Position numbers and translations under genes: made by a program
The notes under the pieces: generated by a model
Seen by the model: only the letters and a program-made list of their open reading frames with translations
Told to the model about the DNA's origin: nothing
Databases searched by the model: none
Shown: one piece after another, positions 10,851-22,100 of the stretch
Layout: each line of letters starts with the position of its first letter
Position numbering within the stretch: the first letter of the stretch is position 1
From: Mycteria americana
Lineage: Eukaryota; Chordata; Aves; Ciconiiformes; Ciconiidae
NCBI RefSeq assembly: GCF_035582795.1
Contig: NC_134367.1
Coordinates: 41,105,062-41,169,061 of the forward strand
DNA length: 64,000 bases
Reading direction: 5' to 3'

Positions 10851-13800
10851 ATCGATGGTGCTGGACTTGCAACATGCATTGAACTGTGTGTGAAAGCATT
10901 GCGCTTGGAATCCAGTGAAAATACAGATGTCAAGATATCTATTTGCAAGACTATCTCCTGCTTACTTCCAGATGATTTGGAGGTTAAACGTGCTTGTCAG
11001 CTGAGTGAATTTCTTCTTGAACCCACTGTGGATGCATATTATGCTGTTGAAATGCTATATAATCAGCCTGACCAGAAGTATGATGAAGAGAATCTTCCAA
11101 TACCAAATTCTTTGCGCTGTGAGCTCTTACTTGTACTGAAAACTCAGTGGCCTTTTGATCCAGAATTCTGGGACTGGAAAACTCTCAAGCGTCAGTGTCT
11201 GGCGCTGATGGGAGAGGAGGCATCCATCGTGTCATCAATAGACGAACTAAACGATAGTGAAGTTTATGAGAAGGTTGAGGATTGCCAAGAAGAGACTAAA
11301 GAAACTTCTGTGAATGGCCTTGCTGGCACTTTTGATGAAGCTACAAGCCTTCTTAAGGGTATCAGAGATGAAAAGCAGAAAAAAAGAGAAATTAAAAAAC
11401 TCAGAGAGAGGGGGTTCATATCAGCTAGATTTAGGAACTGGCAAGCTTATATGCAGTATTGCGTTTTATGCGACAAAGAATTCCTAGGTCACAGAATAGT
11501 TAGGCATGCACAAAAACATTATAAAGATGGAATTTACAGTTGCCCTATTTGTGCCCAAAATTTTAATTCTAAAGAAAACTTTGTTCCCCATGTAACTTTG
11601 CATGTTAAAAAATCCAGCAAAGAGAGACTGGCTGCTATGAAACCACTGAGAAGACTGGGAAGACCTCCTAAAATAGCAGCTGCCAACGAGAATCAGAAAA
11701 CTGATTCTGTATCCAAACAGGAGCAGCGACCCATTAAGAAGAACAGTCTCTATTCAACAGACTTCATTGTGTTTAATGATAATGATGGCTCAGATGATGA
11801 AAATGATGACAAAGATAAACCTTACATACCAGAGATAGTGCCAGTTCAAAAGCCACTACCTGTTAATGAATTCACCTGCCCTGTAACATTTTGTAAAAAA
11901 GGCTTTAAATATTTTAAAAATCTAATAGCACATGCAAAGGGGCATAAAGATAATGAAGAAGCTAAACGTTTTCTTGAAATGCAAAGTAAAAAAGTGATTT
12001 GCCAGTACTGTAGACGACATTTTGTAAGTGTTACTCACCTGAATGATCATTTACAAATGCACTGTGGCAGCAAGCCTTATATCTGCATACAGATGAAATG
12101 TAAGGCTGGTTTTAACAGTTATGCTGAGCTGCTGACGCATAGGAAGGAGCATCAAGTCTTCAGAGCAAAGTGTATGTTTCCTAAATGTGGCAGAGTGTTT
12201 TCCGAAGCCTATTTACTCTATGATCACGAAGCACAACACTATAATACCTATACCTGCAAAGTCACAGGCTGCGGAAAGGTATACCGTTCTCAGAACGAAC
12301 TGGAAAAGCACGTTGAGGATCACAACAAGCAGCCTGAAAAAGTGCAACAGCCTGAAAGCCAGACTAATCAGCCTGATCTTGGTCAACCTTCTGAAGCTAA
12401 TGAAAATACCAATGGAGTTGCTGTTAAAGAGGAATTGACATCTCCTCCGGTTGACAACCGAAGTAGTTTTACTGAAGGAGAAAATGTCGTCTGGAATCAA
12501 ATCAAAGCAGAACCAGTAGGGAATGAAAGTGTAAACGCATCAGCAAGTATACTGCAGCAAAGCAATTCCATGCCTAATGCTGGTTCGGAGCAGTCTCCTA
12601 CGGGTTCAGTGAAGACAGAAGTGGCAATTCCAGCAAGCAGTGTTAAGGTGCCTGCTGTTAACCAGAAGATCCGAGATAACGTTGTAAAAAGAGGTAAATT
12701 GGCTGCTACTGCCAGTAAAGTAGATACCACTAAACCTGGAGCCCAGCAGTTGTGCTCATCGGTTGACTCTTGTCTTCCAGCTTTCCAAGAGAGAAGGGAA
12801 GAAGACTGTCTCAGTCAGACTCAGAATATTCAAAATATTTCTGTGACCTCAGACACACTAAAACCAGAAGCCCTTGAATCAAAAAACTTAGAAAGACAAG
12901 TGAGCATTGTAAATCCATTCAGTGTGCAGAATCAGGCAGGATATCAAAACAGTGTACCCATTTCCAAACTGGAAATTGAAGACAGTATTAAGGCTGCAGC
13001 TAATCTATATAACCTGCCTTTAAAAACTTTAGAAAGTATTACATTTATTCCTTCACAGCCTAACTTGAATAGCTCTTTAGTTCCAGCTGTGGCACCAGCA
13101 GCCCCGATTCAGAAATTTAATTGTCAGGTTGAGGGGTGTACTCGAACGTACAACTCGTCACAGAGCATTGGCAAACATATGAAGGCAGCACACCCTGACC
13201 AATATGCTGCTTTTAAAATGCAGCGTAAAAATAAGAAACCACGAAAATCCAGCAATCTGCAAAATGTGCCGAACGACGGGAAGATTGTATATCTTATGCC
13301 GTCGCAAGTGGGCAATCCCAGTGGTGCTGCTTTTACTGCACAGAACAAACCTAATTTGAATCCCACCTGTTCCAGTCAAGTGCAACATGTCTCAAGTACA
13401 CTTTTCCCAACCCACCTAGAAAATTTGGCCAATCCTATGTTGCCTATAGTGGAAAGTGTCATAAATCCAAGTTTGTCTACTCGTATTAAAAGTGAGCCTG
13501 AGAGTGTTTTATGTTCACATATGGAAAATCTGTCTGGTGCAACCTTACCTTCCCAGTTGGACGATCTGGCAAAAACAGTTATGCCTCTGAATATTGACGG
13601 CGGTTCAGATCCTTTTCTTCCTTTGCCTGCAGAAAACGGTCCAATGTCTCTCTTTCCTTCGTCAGCAGAGAATCCCCCAAATTCAGTCTTTTCACAACTG
13701 GAAAATAATGCAAATAACTTTTCATCACAACTAGAAGGAAACACTAGCTCTGCTTTCCCAAAAGAGGAAACTGTTGATCAAATATTTCCCTCACGATTGA

Positions 13801-16800
13801 GTAATGAAAATAACTTCAATGAAACTAGTTCTCAACTTCCAGCTTCAGAAAAGGTGAAAAAAGATCGTGGCCGGGGCCCAAATGGGAAAGAAAGGAAGCC
13901 AAAACATAACAAGCGTGCAAAGTGGCCAGCAATAATTAGGGATGGCAAATTTATCTGTAGCAGGTGTTTCAGAGTTTTCACTAATCCTAGATCACTTGGT
14001 GGACACTTATCTAAGAGATCTTACTGTAAGCCTCTTGAAGGATCAGAAATTTCTCCAGAAGCTCTGCAGGCTAATGGACAGTCTTTGCTTGCCAGTATGA
14101 TTATTTCCTCAAATTCATTAAACTTGCAGCAACCCCAGGAGTCTGCATTCAATCCAGAGACGTGTTTTAAAGATCCATCGTTCCTCCAGTTACTTGCAGC
14201 TGAAAACCGTTCCACAGCCTTACTGCAGACTATGTTTCCACGGGCCAATGTGACTAACTTCAATACCAGTGGGAATGAGGAAGGAAATCAAATTATAAAA
14301 CAAGCCTTGGAAACTGCAGGCATCCCGAGTACCTTTGATAATACAGAAGTACTTCCACATGTAGTTACAACAAGTTGCGTCACTGGTACAACTCAGATAA
14401 ATGCAGCTGTTCTCCCCAACTCAACCGCGTCCCCTCTGCTGCAGAGTGTCTGTAACCCCAGTACCCTGCTAACAGACCAAAACAGGACCCTCAATGCCAA
14501 AATTCCTCCAATAAATGAGTGCAAGAGTTTGCCTGTTTTTGCAACAGAGGACTTAATGCTAAAGACTATTGAAAATGGCTTATGTCCTAGCTCGTTTTCC
14601 AATACTGTTGCAGCAGCGCAAAACTTTGCAGGGAGCAGTTCACGAGTTTCAGTTATAAGTAGTCCCAAGAATTCAGGATCAAGCAACTTGAATAAGAAGG
14701 GAACCAGTGCTTCAAAGAGGAAGAGAAAAGCAACTACACCCTTACCTGCGCCCAATACATCACAGAAAGTAGCAGTAAATAATACAACAACGGTGGGACT
14801 TCTAACCAAAAGCACTGAAGGAAACCTGCAAACACAGGGAGAAAGTTTTCAGTCCAACTTGCTGGCAAATTGTGGCTCTCAAGCAGCGGTAGAAAATCTC
14901 ACACAGAAACTCAATAATGTTGACAATCAGTTATTCATTGCCAGTATCAAAGAGAACTTCAAAACAAATCTCGAGGCTCATACGACGTTACCCCCTTTAA
15001 CAGTAAAAACTGAAAATGGGGATTCCCAAATGATGGCTGTAAATTCTTGTGTGCAAGCAAATTCGGAGGAACAGATTTCAGAAGACAATGTTATGCAGAA
15101 CTTTGAAAAAACCCTGGAAATAATTAAAACTGCTATGAATTCACAGATACTTGAGGTGAAAACTGAAATTCAGGATACTGTTGCTGCTTCAGGACAGAAC
15201 TTGCAAGTAAATAATGCACAGGCTTCTTCAGGAAATTCTGCACATAGTGTAAAACTACCCACTCCTGCACAGTTTGCCGTGCACACGGGGAATGTCACCG
15301 CTGCAAAGAGTAGCTCTGCTCAGTCTGAGACATCTCAAAAGGATGATACTCAAATATTGGAAATTTTGGAGGGCTTGCAAAAACTGAAACTAGAAAATGA
15401 TTCACCCATTCAGGTCTCTGAGACTGTTTCCCAGTGTCCTCCAGCAGATACGCTAGCACCAGCAGTTCCTGTTGTACCAAATGAAAATAAGCCCCTCATC
15501 CAGATATCTTCAGAGGCAAGTAACATTCAGTTTAGTGATAAAGTTAATAAGCCTTTTGTATGTCAGGATCCAGGCTGCAATTACAGTGCTATGACAAAAG
15601 ATGCGTTATTTAAACACTATGGCAAGGTTCATCAGTACACTGCAGAAATGATATTAGAAATTAAGAAACATCAACTGAAGTATGCCCCATTCAAATGTGT
15701 CGTAGCTACCTGTCCAAAAACATTCACAAGAAACTCTAATCTCCGAGCACACTGTCAGCTTGTACATCATTTTACAACAGAGGAGATGGTAAAATTAAAA
15801 ATTAAAAGGCCTTATGGCAGAAGATCTCAAAATGAAACTGTAAACACAGCCCCACGACCTGTTGAAATAAAAACTTTGCAGACACTAATAATAGAAGACA
15901 AAACTGCAGCTCCATTGGTCAAGGAAGCTCAGATAAAGGAGTTTGTAGAGCCTGTAAAAGTCTTGGAAAAACTTCTACCAGAAAATAATATTCCTGAAAG
16001 ACTGGAAAAACCTCCCCAAGTGGTTTCTGTTCCACCGGAGCAGCATAATGCAGCCTCTTTTGGTAGTACACAGGCACAACCCAAAGCACGCAAGGTTAGG
16101 AGGTACAGGAAGGAAAAAGAGGAGAGAAAACGTAGGAAGCCCGTAACAAAATCTCTGGAGTTTCCCACTAGATACAGCCCTTATAGACCATACCGATGTG
16201 TCCATCAGGGCTGCTTCGCAGCTTTTACGATACAACAAAACCTAATCCTTCATTACCAAGCTGTGCACAAATCTGACCTCCCTGCCTTCTCTGCCGAAGT
16301 GGAGGAGGAGAATGAGCCAGGCAAAGAGGAACGTGATGAGGTGGAAACCAAACCCACCGTCAGAGAGTTCAGGTGTGAGGTGAACGACTGCTCTCGCATC
16401 TTCCAGGAAGTTACCAGCTTGATACAACATTATATGAAGCTTCATGACATGACCCCAGAACAAATTGGAAACATGAAATCGGCTCCAGAGGCGGGACGGT
16501 TTTCTTGTGATCAGTCTCAGTGTAAGTCTTCGTTTACAGCGTATCTTAACTACATTGTACATCTTGAGACAGATCACGGTATTAAGATAAGGCCAAACAA
16601 AGTAGAAGATGATGGCGTATTCAAGTGTGACTGTGAAGGCTGTGACCGTATTTATGCTACTAGGTCTAACCTCTTGAGGCATATTTTTAACAAACATAAT
16701 GACAAGCATAAAGATCATCTAATAAGACCCAGGAGACTGACACCAGGTCAGGAAAACATTTCAAGCAAAGCAAATCAGGAGAAACCATTGAAGTCCAAAC

Positions 16801-18038
16801 AGAGAGGACTGAAAAACAGATCGGGAAAAGAAGGTAACAGGCTGTCAGTGAAAACAAAACGAAACAAAAACGTGAACTTGGAAAACAAAAACTCAAAAGG
16901 AATGCAAGTTCAAGAAAATAAGGCTTATTCGCTGAAACGCGGCAAGCACGTGTATTCAATAAAGGCAAGAAACGATGCCTTGTCGGAATGTACGAGCAGG
17001 TTCATAACTCAGTATCCATGTATGATAAAGGGATGTTCGTCTGTAGTTACAAGTGAAAGCAACATAATAAGGCATTATAAGTGTCACAAGCTGTCCAAAG
17101 CATTTACTTCCCAACACAGAAATCTTCTTATTGTATCTAAAAAGCACTCTGTCTCACAAGTAAAGGAAGCCTCTTGTGAGCAAGAGGAGACTGATAAAAA
17201 AAGTGATGTGAAAGAGCCTGAACCGAGTTTGATAGTGAGCAATAATGATTCAAGCACATCTACGTTACCACAAAAGGAAACTGAAAAAGGTGAGAAGGAT
17301 GAAGTGGATGAACTGACAGAACTATTCATTACTAAACTGATTAACGAGGATTGTTCAAGTGCTGAAAATCAAGCAAAAATCTCTTCCACTGTAAATAGTG
17401 ACTTGCAGGAGACCAGCTCCTGCCCCTCAGAAAAGCAAAAATCAAACAACTTAAAAAGAGCAAACAAAGAAAAAAACGTGTCTCAGAATAAGAGGAGGAG
17501 AGCCGAAAAAACTGAGGAAGTACTGCCTGTTGACGTGAGTAGCATGCACAGGGAGGAAGAGACTGCTGTTGCCATTCAAACGGCCGAAGAGCAACCTGCA
17601 GCTTTCGACTGGAGCTCGTTTAAGCCGATGGGTTTTGAAGTGTCATTCCTCAAGTTCCTTGAAGAGTCTGCTGTGAAGCAAAAGAAAAACACCGAAAGAG
17701 ACTACCATAGCAGTGGAACCAAAAAAGGATCCCATTCGAACACGCGAAAATCCAACGAGAAGACCTCCGTAGCAAGTAATAATGTCACTTGGTCATGTTC
17801 TGAAACTGAAACCCTTGTACCGTTTGCCAACCCATCACGGCTTCCATGTGGTGATAACGTAAAGATAGTTTTAGACAAGGCTCTCAAAGACTGTGCTGAG
17901 CGTGTGTTGAAGCAACTTCAGGAAATGAAACCTATCGTCAGTTTGAGAAAGCTCGAAGGACGTTGGGAGGATAATCCAGAGGTTACAGCTGCAAAAGTAA
18001 CTGTTATGGGTACCGAGGAAGGGGAGTCAAAATACTGA
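10851..18038 (+). CDS. ZNF292: ZNF292 terminal coding exon, 2395 residues with C2H2 zinc-finger clusters
   Basis: This 7188-nt exon encodes most of ZNF292, a very large nuclear DNA-binding protein of vertebrates. It starts after TTTACAG in phase 0 (IDGAGLATCIELCVKALRLE); the ATG at 10890 is internal. The stop is TGA at 18036-18038. Sixteen finger-like C2H2 motifs can be seen. Seven cluster at about 11457-12321, and single ones lie near 13117 and 13951, the latter a C2HC variant ending HLSKRSYC. Others lie near 15556, 15691, 16192, 16369, 16500, 16621 and 17014. An AT-hook-like RRLGRPPK follows finger 2 (about 11650-11671), and basic patches (GKERKPKHNKRAK, SKRKRK) suggest nuclear localisation. 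Long Ser/Asn/Gln-rich linkers carry repeated SUMO-type psi-K-x-E motifs. With the three upstream exons the visible protein is about 2555 residues, close to the known full length minus the N-terminus. The frame is intact throughout. Confidence 0.98.
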   Translation: MDGAGLATCIELCVKALRLESSENTDVKISICKTISCLLPDDLEVKRACQLSEFLLEPTVDAYYAVEMLYNQPDQKYDEENLPIPNSLRCELLLVLKTQWPFDPEFWDWKTLKRQCLALMGEEASIVSSIDELNDSEVYEKVEDCQEETKETSVNGLAGTFDEATSLLKGIRDEKQKKREIKKLRERGFISARFRNWQAYMQYCVLCDKEFLGHRIVRHAQKHYKDGIYSCPICAQNFNSKENFVPHVTLHVKKSSKERLAAMKPLRRLGRPPKIAAANENQKTDSVSKQEQRPIKKNSLYSTDFIVFNDNDGSDDENDDKDKPYIPEIVPVQKPLPVNEFTCPVTFCKKGFKYFKNLIAHAKGHKDNEEAKRFLEMQSKKVICQYCRRHFVSVTHLNDHLQMHCGSKPYICIQMKCKAGFNSYAELLTHRKEHQVFRAKCMFPKCGRVFSEAYLLYDHEAQHYNTYTCKVTGCGKVYRSQNELEKHVEDHNKQPEKVQQPESQTNQPDLGQPSEANENTNGVAVKEELTSPPVDNRSSFTEGENVVWNQIKAEPVGNESVNASASILQQSNSMPNAGSEQSPTGSVKTEVAIPASSVKVPAVNQKIRDNVVKRGKLAATASKVDTTKPGAQQLCSSVDSCLPAFQERREEDCLSQTQNIQNISVTSDTLKPEALESKNLERQVSIVNPFSVQNQAGYQNSVPISKLEIEDSIKAAANLYNLPLKTLESITFIPSQPNLNSSLVPAVAPAAPIQKFNCQVEGCTRTYNSSQSIGKHMKAAHPDQYAAFKMQRKNKKPRKSSNLQNVPNDGKIVYLMPSQVGNPSGAAFTAQNKPNLNPTCSSQVQHVSSTLFPTHLENLANPMLPIVESVINPSLSTRIKSEPESVLCSHMENLSGATLPSQLDDLAKTVMPLNIDGGSDPFLPLPAENGPMSLFPSSAENPPNSVFSQLENNANNFSSQLEGNTSSAFPKEETVDQIFPSRLSNENNFNETSSQLPASEKVKKDRGRGPNGKERKPKHNKRAKWPAIIRDGKFICSRCFRVFTNPRSLGGHLSKRSYCKPLEGSEISPEALQANGQSLLASMIISSNSLNLQQPQESAFNPETCFKDPSFLQLLAAENRSTALLQTMFPRANVTNFNTSGNEEGNQIIKQALETAGIPSTFDNTEVLPHVVTTSCVTGTTQINAAVLPNSTASPLLQSVCNPSTLLTDQNRTLNAKIPPINECKSLPVFATEDLMLKTIENGLCPSSFSNTVAAAQNFAGSSSRVSVISSPKNSGSSNLNKKGTSASKRKRKATTPLPAPNTSQKVAVNNTTTVGLLTKSTEGNLQTQGESFQSNLLANCGSQAAVENLTQKLNNVDNQLFIASIKENFKTNLEAHTTLPPLTVKTENGDSQMMAVNSCVQANSEEQISEDNVMQNFEKTLEIIKTAMNSQILEVKTEIQDTVAASGQNLQVNNAQASSGNSAHSVKLPTPAQFAVHTGNVTAAKSSSAQSETSQKDDTQILEILEGLQKLKLENDSPIQVSETVSQCPPADTLAPAVPVVPNENKPLIQISSEASNIQFSDKVNKPFVCQDPGCNYSAMTKDALFKHYGKVHQYTAEMILEIKKHQLKYAPFKCVVATCPKTFTRNSNLRAHCQLVHHFTTEEMVKLKIKRPYGRRSQNETVNTAPRPVEIKTLQTLIIEDKTAAPLVKEAQIKEFVEPVKVLEKLLPENNIPERLEKPPQVVSVPPEQHNAASFGSTQAQPKARKVRRYRKEKEERKRRKPVTKSLEFPTRYSPYRPYRCVHQGCFAAFTIQQNLILHYQAVHKSDLPAFSAEVEEENEPGKEERDEVETKPTVREFRCEVNDCSRIFQEVTSLIQHYMKLHDMTPEQIGNMKSAPEAGRFSCDQSQCKSSFTAYLNYIVHLETDHGIKIRPNKVEDDGVFKCDCEGCDRIYATRSNLLRHIFNKHNDKHKDHLIRPRRLTPGQENISSKANQEKPLKSKQRGLKNRSGKEGNRLSVKTKRNKNVNLENKNSKGMQVQENKAYSLKRGKHVYSIKARNDALSECTSRFITQYPCMIKGCSSVVTSESNIIRHYKCHKLSKAFTSQHRNLLIVSKKHSVSQVKEASCEQEETDKKSDVKEPEPSLIVSNNDSSTSTLPQKETEKGEKDEVDELTELFITKLINEDCSSAENQAKISSTVNSDLQETSSCPSEKQKSNNLKRANKEKNVSQNKRRRAEKTEEVLPVDVSSMHREEETAVAIQTAEEQPAAFDWSSFKPMGFEVSFLKFLEESAVKQKKNTERDYHSSGTKKGSHSNTRKSNEKTSVASNNVTWSCSETETLVPFANPSRLPCGDNVKIVLDKALKDCAERVLKQLQEMKPIVSLRKLEGRWEDNPEVTAAKVTVMGTEEGESKY

Positions 18039-19173
18039 AAACCTAACGTGTTTAACCATGACCTGTAATAAAATTTATTTTGAATAGGAAGCCATCAAGC
18101 ATGCTAGTAACTGTGGAGCTCTTTTATTTTGAAGTGATTTAATCTAGCAAAAAACATGACACAAGTCATGTAAATTTCTTATTTGTTTTTATCCCTATGG
18201 GACTTGAAGAACAGAGTAATTGCTTCATTTTTGTAAATACTTGATCAAAACCTCAACTTTCTATCAGATTGTCCTTTCCATGAACTAAATCTTTGTGAGT
18301 TGTCTGTGATTGGTATCTTTCACCAGGTCACTGCTCATGTATAACAGTACTCTTTATTTGTAGATACATTTTTTTTGTATATATTTATTATTGTAAATCA
18401 TTTGCTGCCACCAGCAGTCTGTAAGTCTAAACTATTAAATGACACATTTATATTCGGAATTTTAATTTGTAACTAAGTGAGCAAGTTTTTAAAACTGTCC
18501 TTTAATCATTTTAAATTAAGAACTTTTGAACTAAAACTAGCTAAGTCTGCCATATCCAGTTTATTTTGCATAAAGCATTTATTTACAGGAGAGGAGCTGG
18601 ATAAGATCACATTTCATAGGTTAAACGTACTGACACGCTCTCATTTTTGTAAATTTTAACATCCAGTATCTATGGATGATATTCATATGTAGTTAACTCA
18701 TAAATATAATAGTTTTCTTATAGCTACATTTTTCATTGCTTTTAATTGGATACAAAGCATTTATGATTCCATAATAAAAATGGAAATGTGAATAAAAATA
18801 GTTTGCTACATTGGAGATTTAAAACAATATTTGGTATTAAAGAATCCGTTGTGAATGTGATAGAAAATTAGTAGTGTGGAGCAGTGTATATATTTGAGGT
18901 GGTGATTTGTGAAGTAGCCCAGTATTGCCTTAAATAAAATCACATTTCATTTCTTGTTTTATACATGTGATCTTATAAAGGTTATTTTTGTTTCTGTAAC
19001 TTAGATTGGTGTATAGTTTAATTTTTGTTAAAAAAACAAAACAAAAAAACTTCAGAAACCGTTTTTGTAAATAGTGGGTTTATAAAACAGATGGTTTATT
19101 TTGATAATACCAATTTGGTATCTATCTATAAAATACGTGAGTCCTTATGCCATACCGCTAAAAACTGAATAAA
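18039..19173 (+). other. ZNF292: ZNF292 3' UTR with several polyadenylation signals
   Basis: AT-rich sequence after the stop codon. AATAAA hexamers lie at 18066-18071, 18773-18778, 18791-18796, 18933-18938 and 19168-19173. The first sits only 28 nt after the stop and would give a very short UTR. The later ones would give UTRs of about 0.75 to 1.15 kb. The true 3' end cannot be told from sequence alone, and the UTR could also extend further. Confidence 0.6.
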
Positions 19174-22100
19174 CAAGGCACTTTCTGAAAGGGAAGTGAG
19201 ATTGTGATCTTACAGATGAACTCGGTGGTTGTGCTCTATTGGTGGCATAGGCTCCCTCCGCGCTCTTCTGCCTCTTGCTGACTGTTCCTGGCAGCACTCT
19301 CGCCACCTCTCTCTTTTCCACACTGGAACGAGCCTCAGAAGCGGTGCCGCTAGTAGTGCCCGGGATTGGAGCAATTTCTCTGTATGCTGCTAACCGAAAC
19401 GACAGGTATCCAGTTTGTTGAGTAACCAAAAGCGTGAATGCGTTGGTGGGAGCTGTCAGTACCCAGGAATCTACGATGTTGGCTTTCATGCGTGATTGTG
19501 CTTAACTCGGATGGGACAAGCCAGCTGGATTGTGTGGTACCAAAAATTTTTCTTGGATTAGTCTCATTACTGGATGTGACCTACCTTCAGTAATATAAAA
19601 TAGTCTTTATCTTGGGAGAGATTGGCTTGATTTTTTTTTTTCTATAAACTTGTCTTGCCATGTAAAGCTTTGCATTAAATGCTACACTTGATTGCTCTTA
19701 AGCTATTCACCTGGAATCTTTGACGGCTTACTTGAATATCAGTGCAGAGGGCACATTCCTACAAACAAATGAAGTGACTTCTTGTGAGAGTGAGGATTAT
19801 GTATGAAAAAGGGAAAGGCAACTGCATTTCAGCTTGGGCATAGCCCTTGGTTTGCTCTCTGGTGCTAAATTGCATACCTTCTCAGAAAGCCTGTGCTTCC
19901 ATTTGAACAGAGCCTGTTTGCTCCTCTTGCTTTCGATCCCTCCCGAGTGACTAAACCGATAATTCTGCCAAGTTAGTAAATCAAAGGTGCAGTCTGAGAA
20001 TGATAAAACCAGAACAAATCCTTGCGTTTTAACGCTAGGAGAGATCATTATAATTGTTACAAGCACATGATGCCACGTTCTACCTAACAGGGGCCGCGGG
20101 GTCTCCCTGGATGGAGCTGCTGTCGGATGCAAGCCGCGGTGATTGTGGAGGGGATCTTCTGCAGGGGAGAAGAGGGCAGAGAACCTCCTCTGGAGAGGAT
20201 CCACAAAGCTCGCCTGAAATCTTTTGTTTTCAGATGTACCTAGCCACTGCAGTCGCTGTCGACAGTCCTCGCACCTGTTAATTTTTAGAAGACACCTTTT
20301 GTGTTGTGTAAGTTAGATAGTTTTAACGTTGACATTCCCGATGATAGATACTGCATCATTTGCAGTTTTTAGACTGAGAATAGCGTATAACTATTTAGCT
20401 ACACAGTGCTATACTAGAATGCTATTTAAAAAAAAAAAAAAAGGGAAAAAAATGCCAGTGTCATAAATATCCAGGAAATAATTTCTGGTTTGGATCTGAA
20501 TGTAGGGTTTGAACTTCTGAGAATTAAATTTTTTATATTGTCTTGTTCTTATCCCAATTAATCCAATTAAAGTGGGTGCTGTACCAATACAGTCAGTGCC
20601 CTCCCTGGCACACTCCCATTTAGGTGGGTACTGACAGCCTGTCCAACAGGTAAGCTAGTATGGTATTTTTTTTCCTTTTTAAAAAAAAGTATTTTAAAGT
20701 TAAAGCGGGGGCCAAAGGCAGGGCCTGACTGAAGATGTCATGGGCTGCAGAGGGCACTACAAAAGTTCCTGAGGAAATAAATTTGGTATTTGCGTTTAGA
20801 TATTTTTACCTTGAGTCATGTATAATAAATACCTCCTGCTATAGCTGTGGCAGCATGCCTGAACTGACAGCTCCTCCGGAGCCTGGAGCCGTACCCCTGC
20901 CCTTGGGGCTGCCGGGCGGGAGGGGGCTCCAGGGTGGCCGAGCCCAGCTCTACCAGCACCACCTCAGCCTGTGGGATGCCCCGACACCCATGGGTGCTGC
21001 TGGCCCCTGCCCCACTGCCCGGTCCCTCTCTGTTTTCTCCTCTCTCTCTTTCTCCTTCCTCCTCTGTGTCTCTGTCTTCCAGACATGTCACCCATGAACT
21101 GTGGTGCATTTGAGCAAACACGCTTTCTGTTAAACCCCTTGTCGCCATGCGGCATGTGCTGACTAGAGCAGCAGTTGTTGTTGATGGGAAAGCAACCAAA
21201 TCAAGGAGCCTGGATGCAGAGTACAGACTGTTTTGTGATTGAAAGACATCTTTAAACTGGCAGTCAGCCTCTCTTGTGGTTAACTATGTTTGTAAAGAAA
21301 TCTTACATTGTCTGAGCCCTGATTCAGTGTAAATAAGAGTAGTGGGTTTGTCCTCGCATGTTTTGGGGTGGTCATTCTCAGCGGGATGGGGGAACTGCTG
21401 GTCCTGGAGTGTTCTGGCATGTCCTGTCTATGGCCGTTGGATAGCGACAGAGCGATGCTTTTATAATTAACACTGAAAACAGTCATTGGCTCAGGTGAGG
21501 AAAAGTAATTGGCTATATTCTTGCAATTAGTTTCTGTGCCAAAGAATTAGTATGGTTGGGGCTCCCACCTGCGTGGACATGCTACCCTGAGGTATAGGCC
21601 CCCAGGGCTAGAGGAGCTCGCTGAAGCAGGAGTTGGACAGCAGCTCCTGCTCCTGCCCTGCTTTTTCCTGTGACTTTTTTTCACCCAAACCTCATCTGTC
21701 ACAAGGCGAGGACATTACTTGGGTTTTAAAGAAAATGAGGATCTATATACAGTTTGGATCTTTTAATGTTTGCAGAGATGTTCTGAAATATGAATGAGGT
21801 AAATACTTTTGTATGAACGTGCATGGCGTGATCACGTTATTTTTCCACTACGGTGTGCGCTCAGGTCAGCTTCCTACCAATTGCTGTGTGATTCAGGAGA
21901 CTGTGCTTTTACACTTTAAAAAGAACAAAACATAGCACTTGAATTTTTTTTAGTTTTGTCCGTTTGTGTGAATTGCAAGTTGAATACACAAAAAAGCCCT
22001 TAAACCTTTAATCTAGGGACCAAGTCTACAAACGCGTTTGAACCAAGAGTGTAAGAGCAAATGACTTCAGGGATGGATGGACGGATGAGTGAAACTTAAA

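Noticed and set aside
10890-18038. Treating the long frame as a single-exon gene starting at ATG 10890
   Set aside because: A clean acceptor at 10850 and 13 conserved in-frame codons before the ATG show it is the terminal exon of a multi-exon gene.
19145-19489. 114-codon minus-strand frame near the ZNF292 3' end
   Set aside because: Random-looking composition and no context; may be downstream intergenic or UTR sequence.
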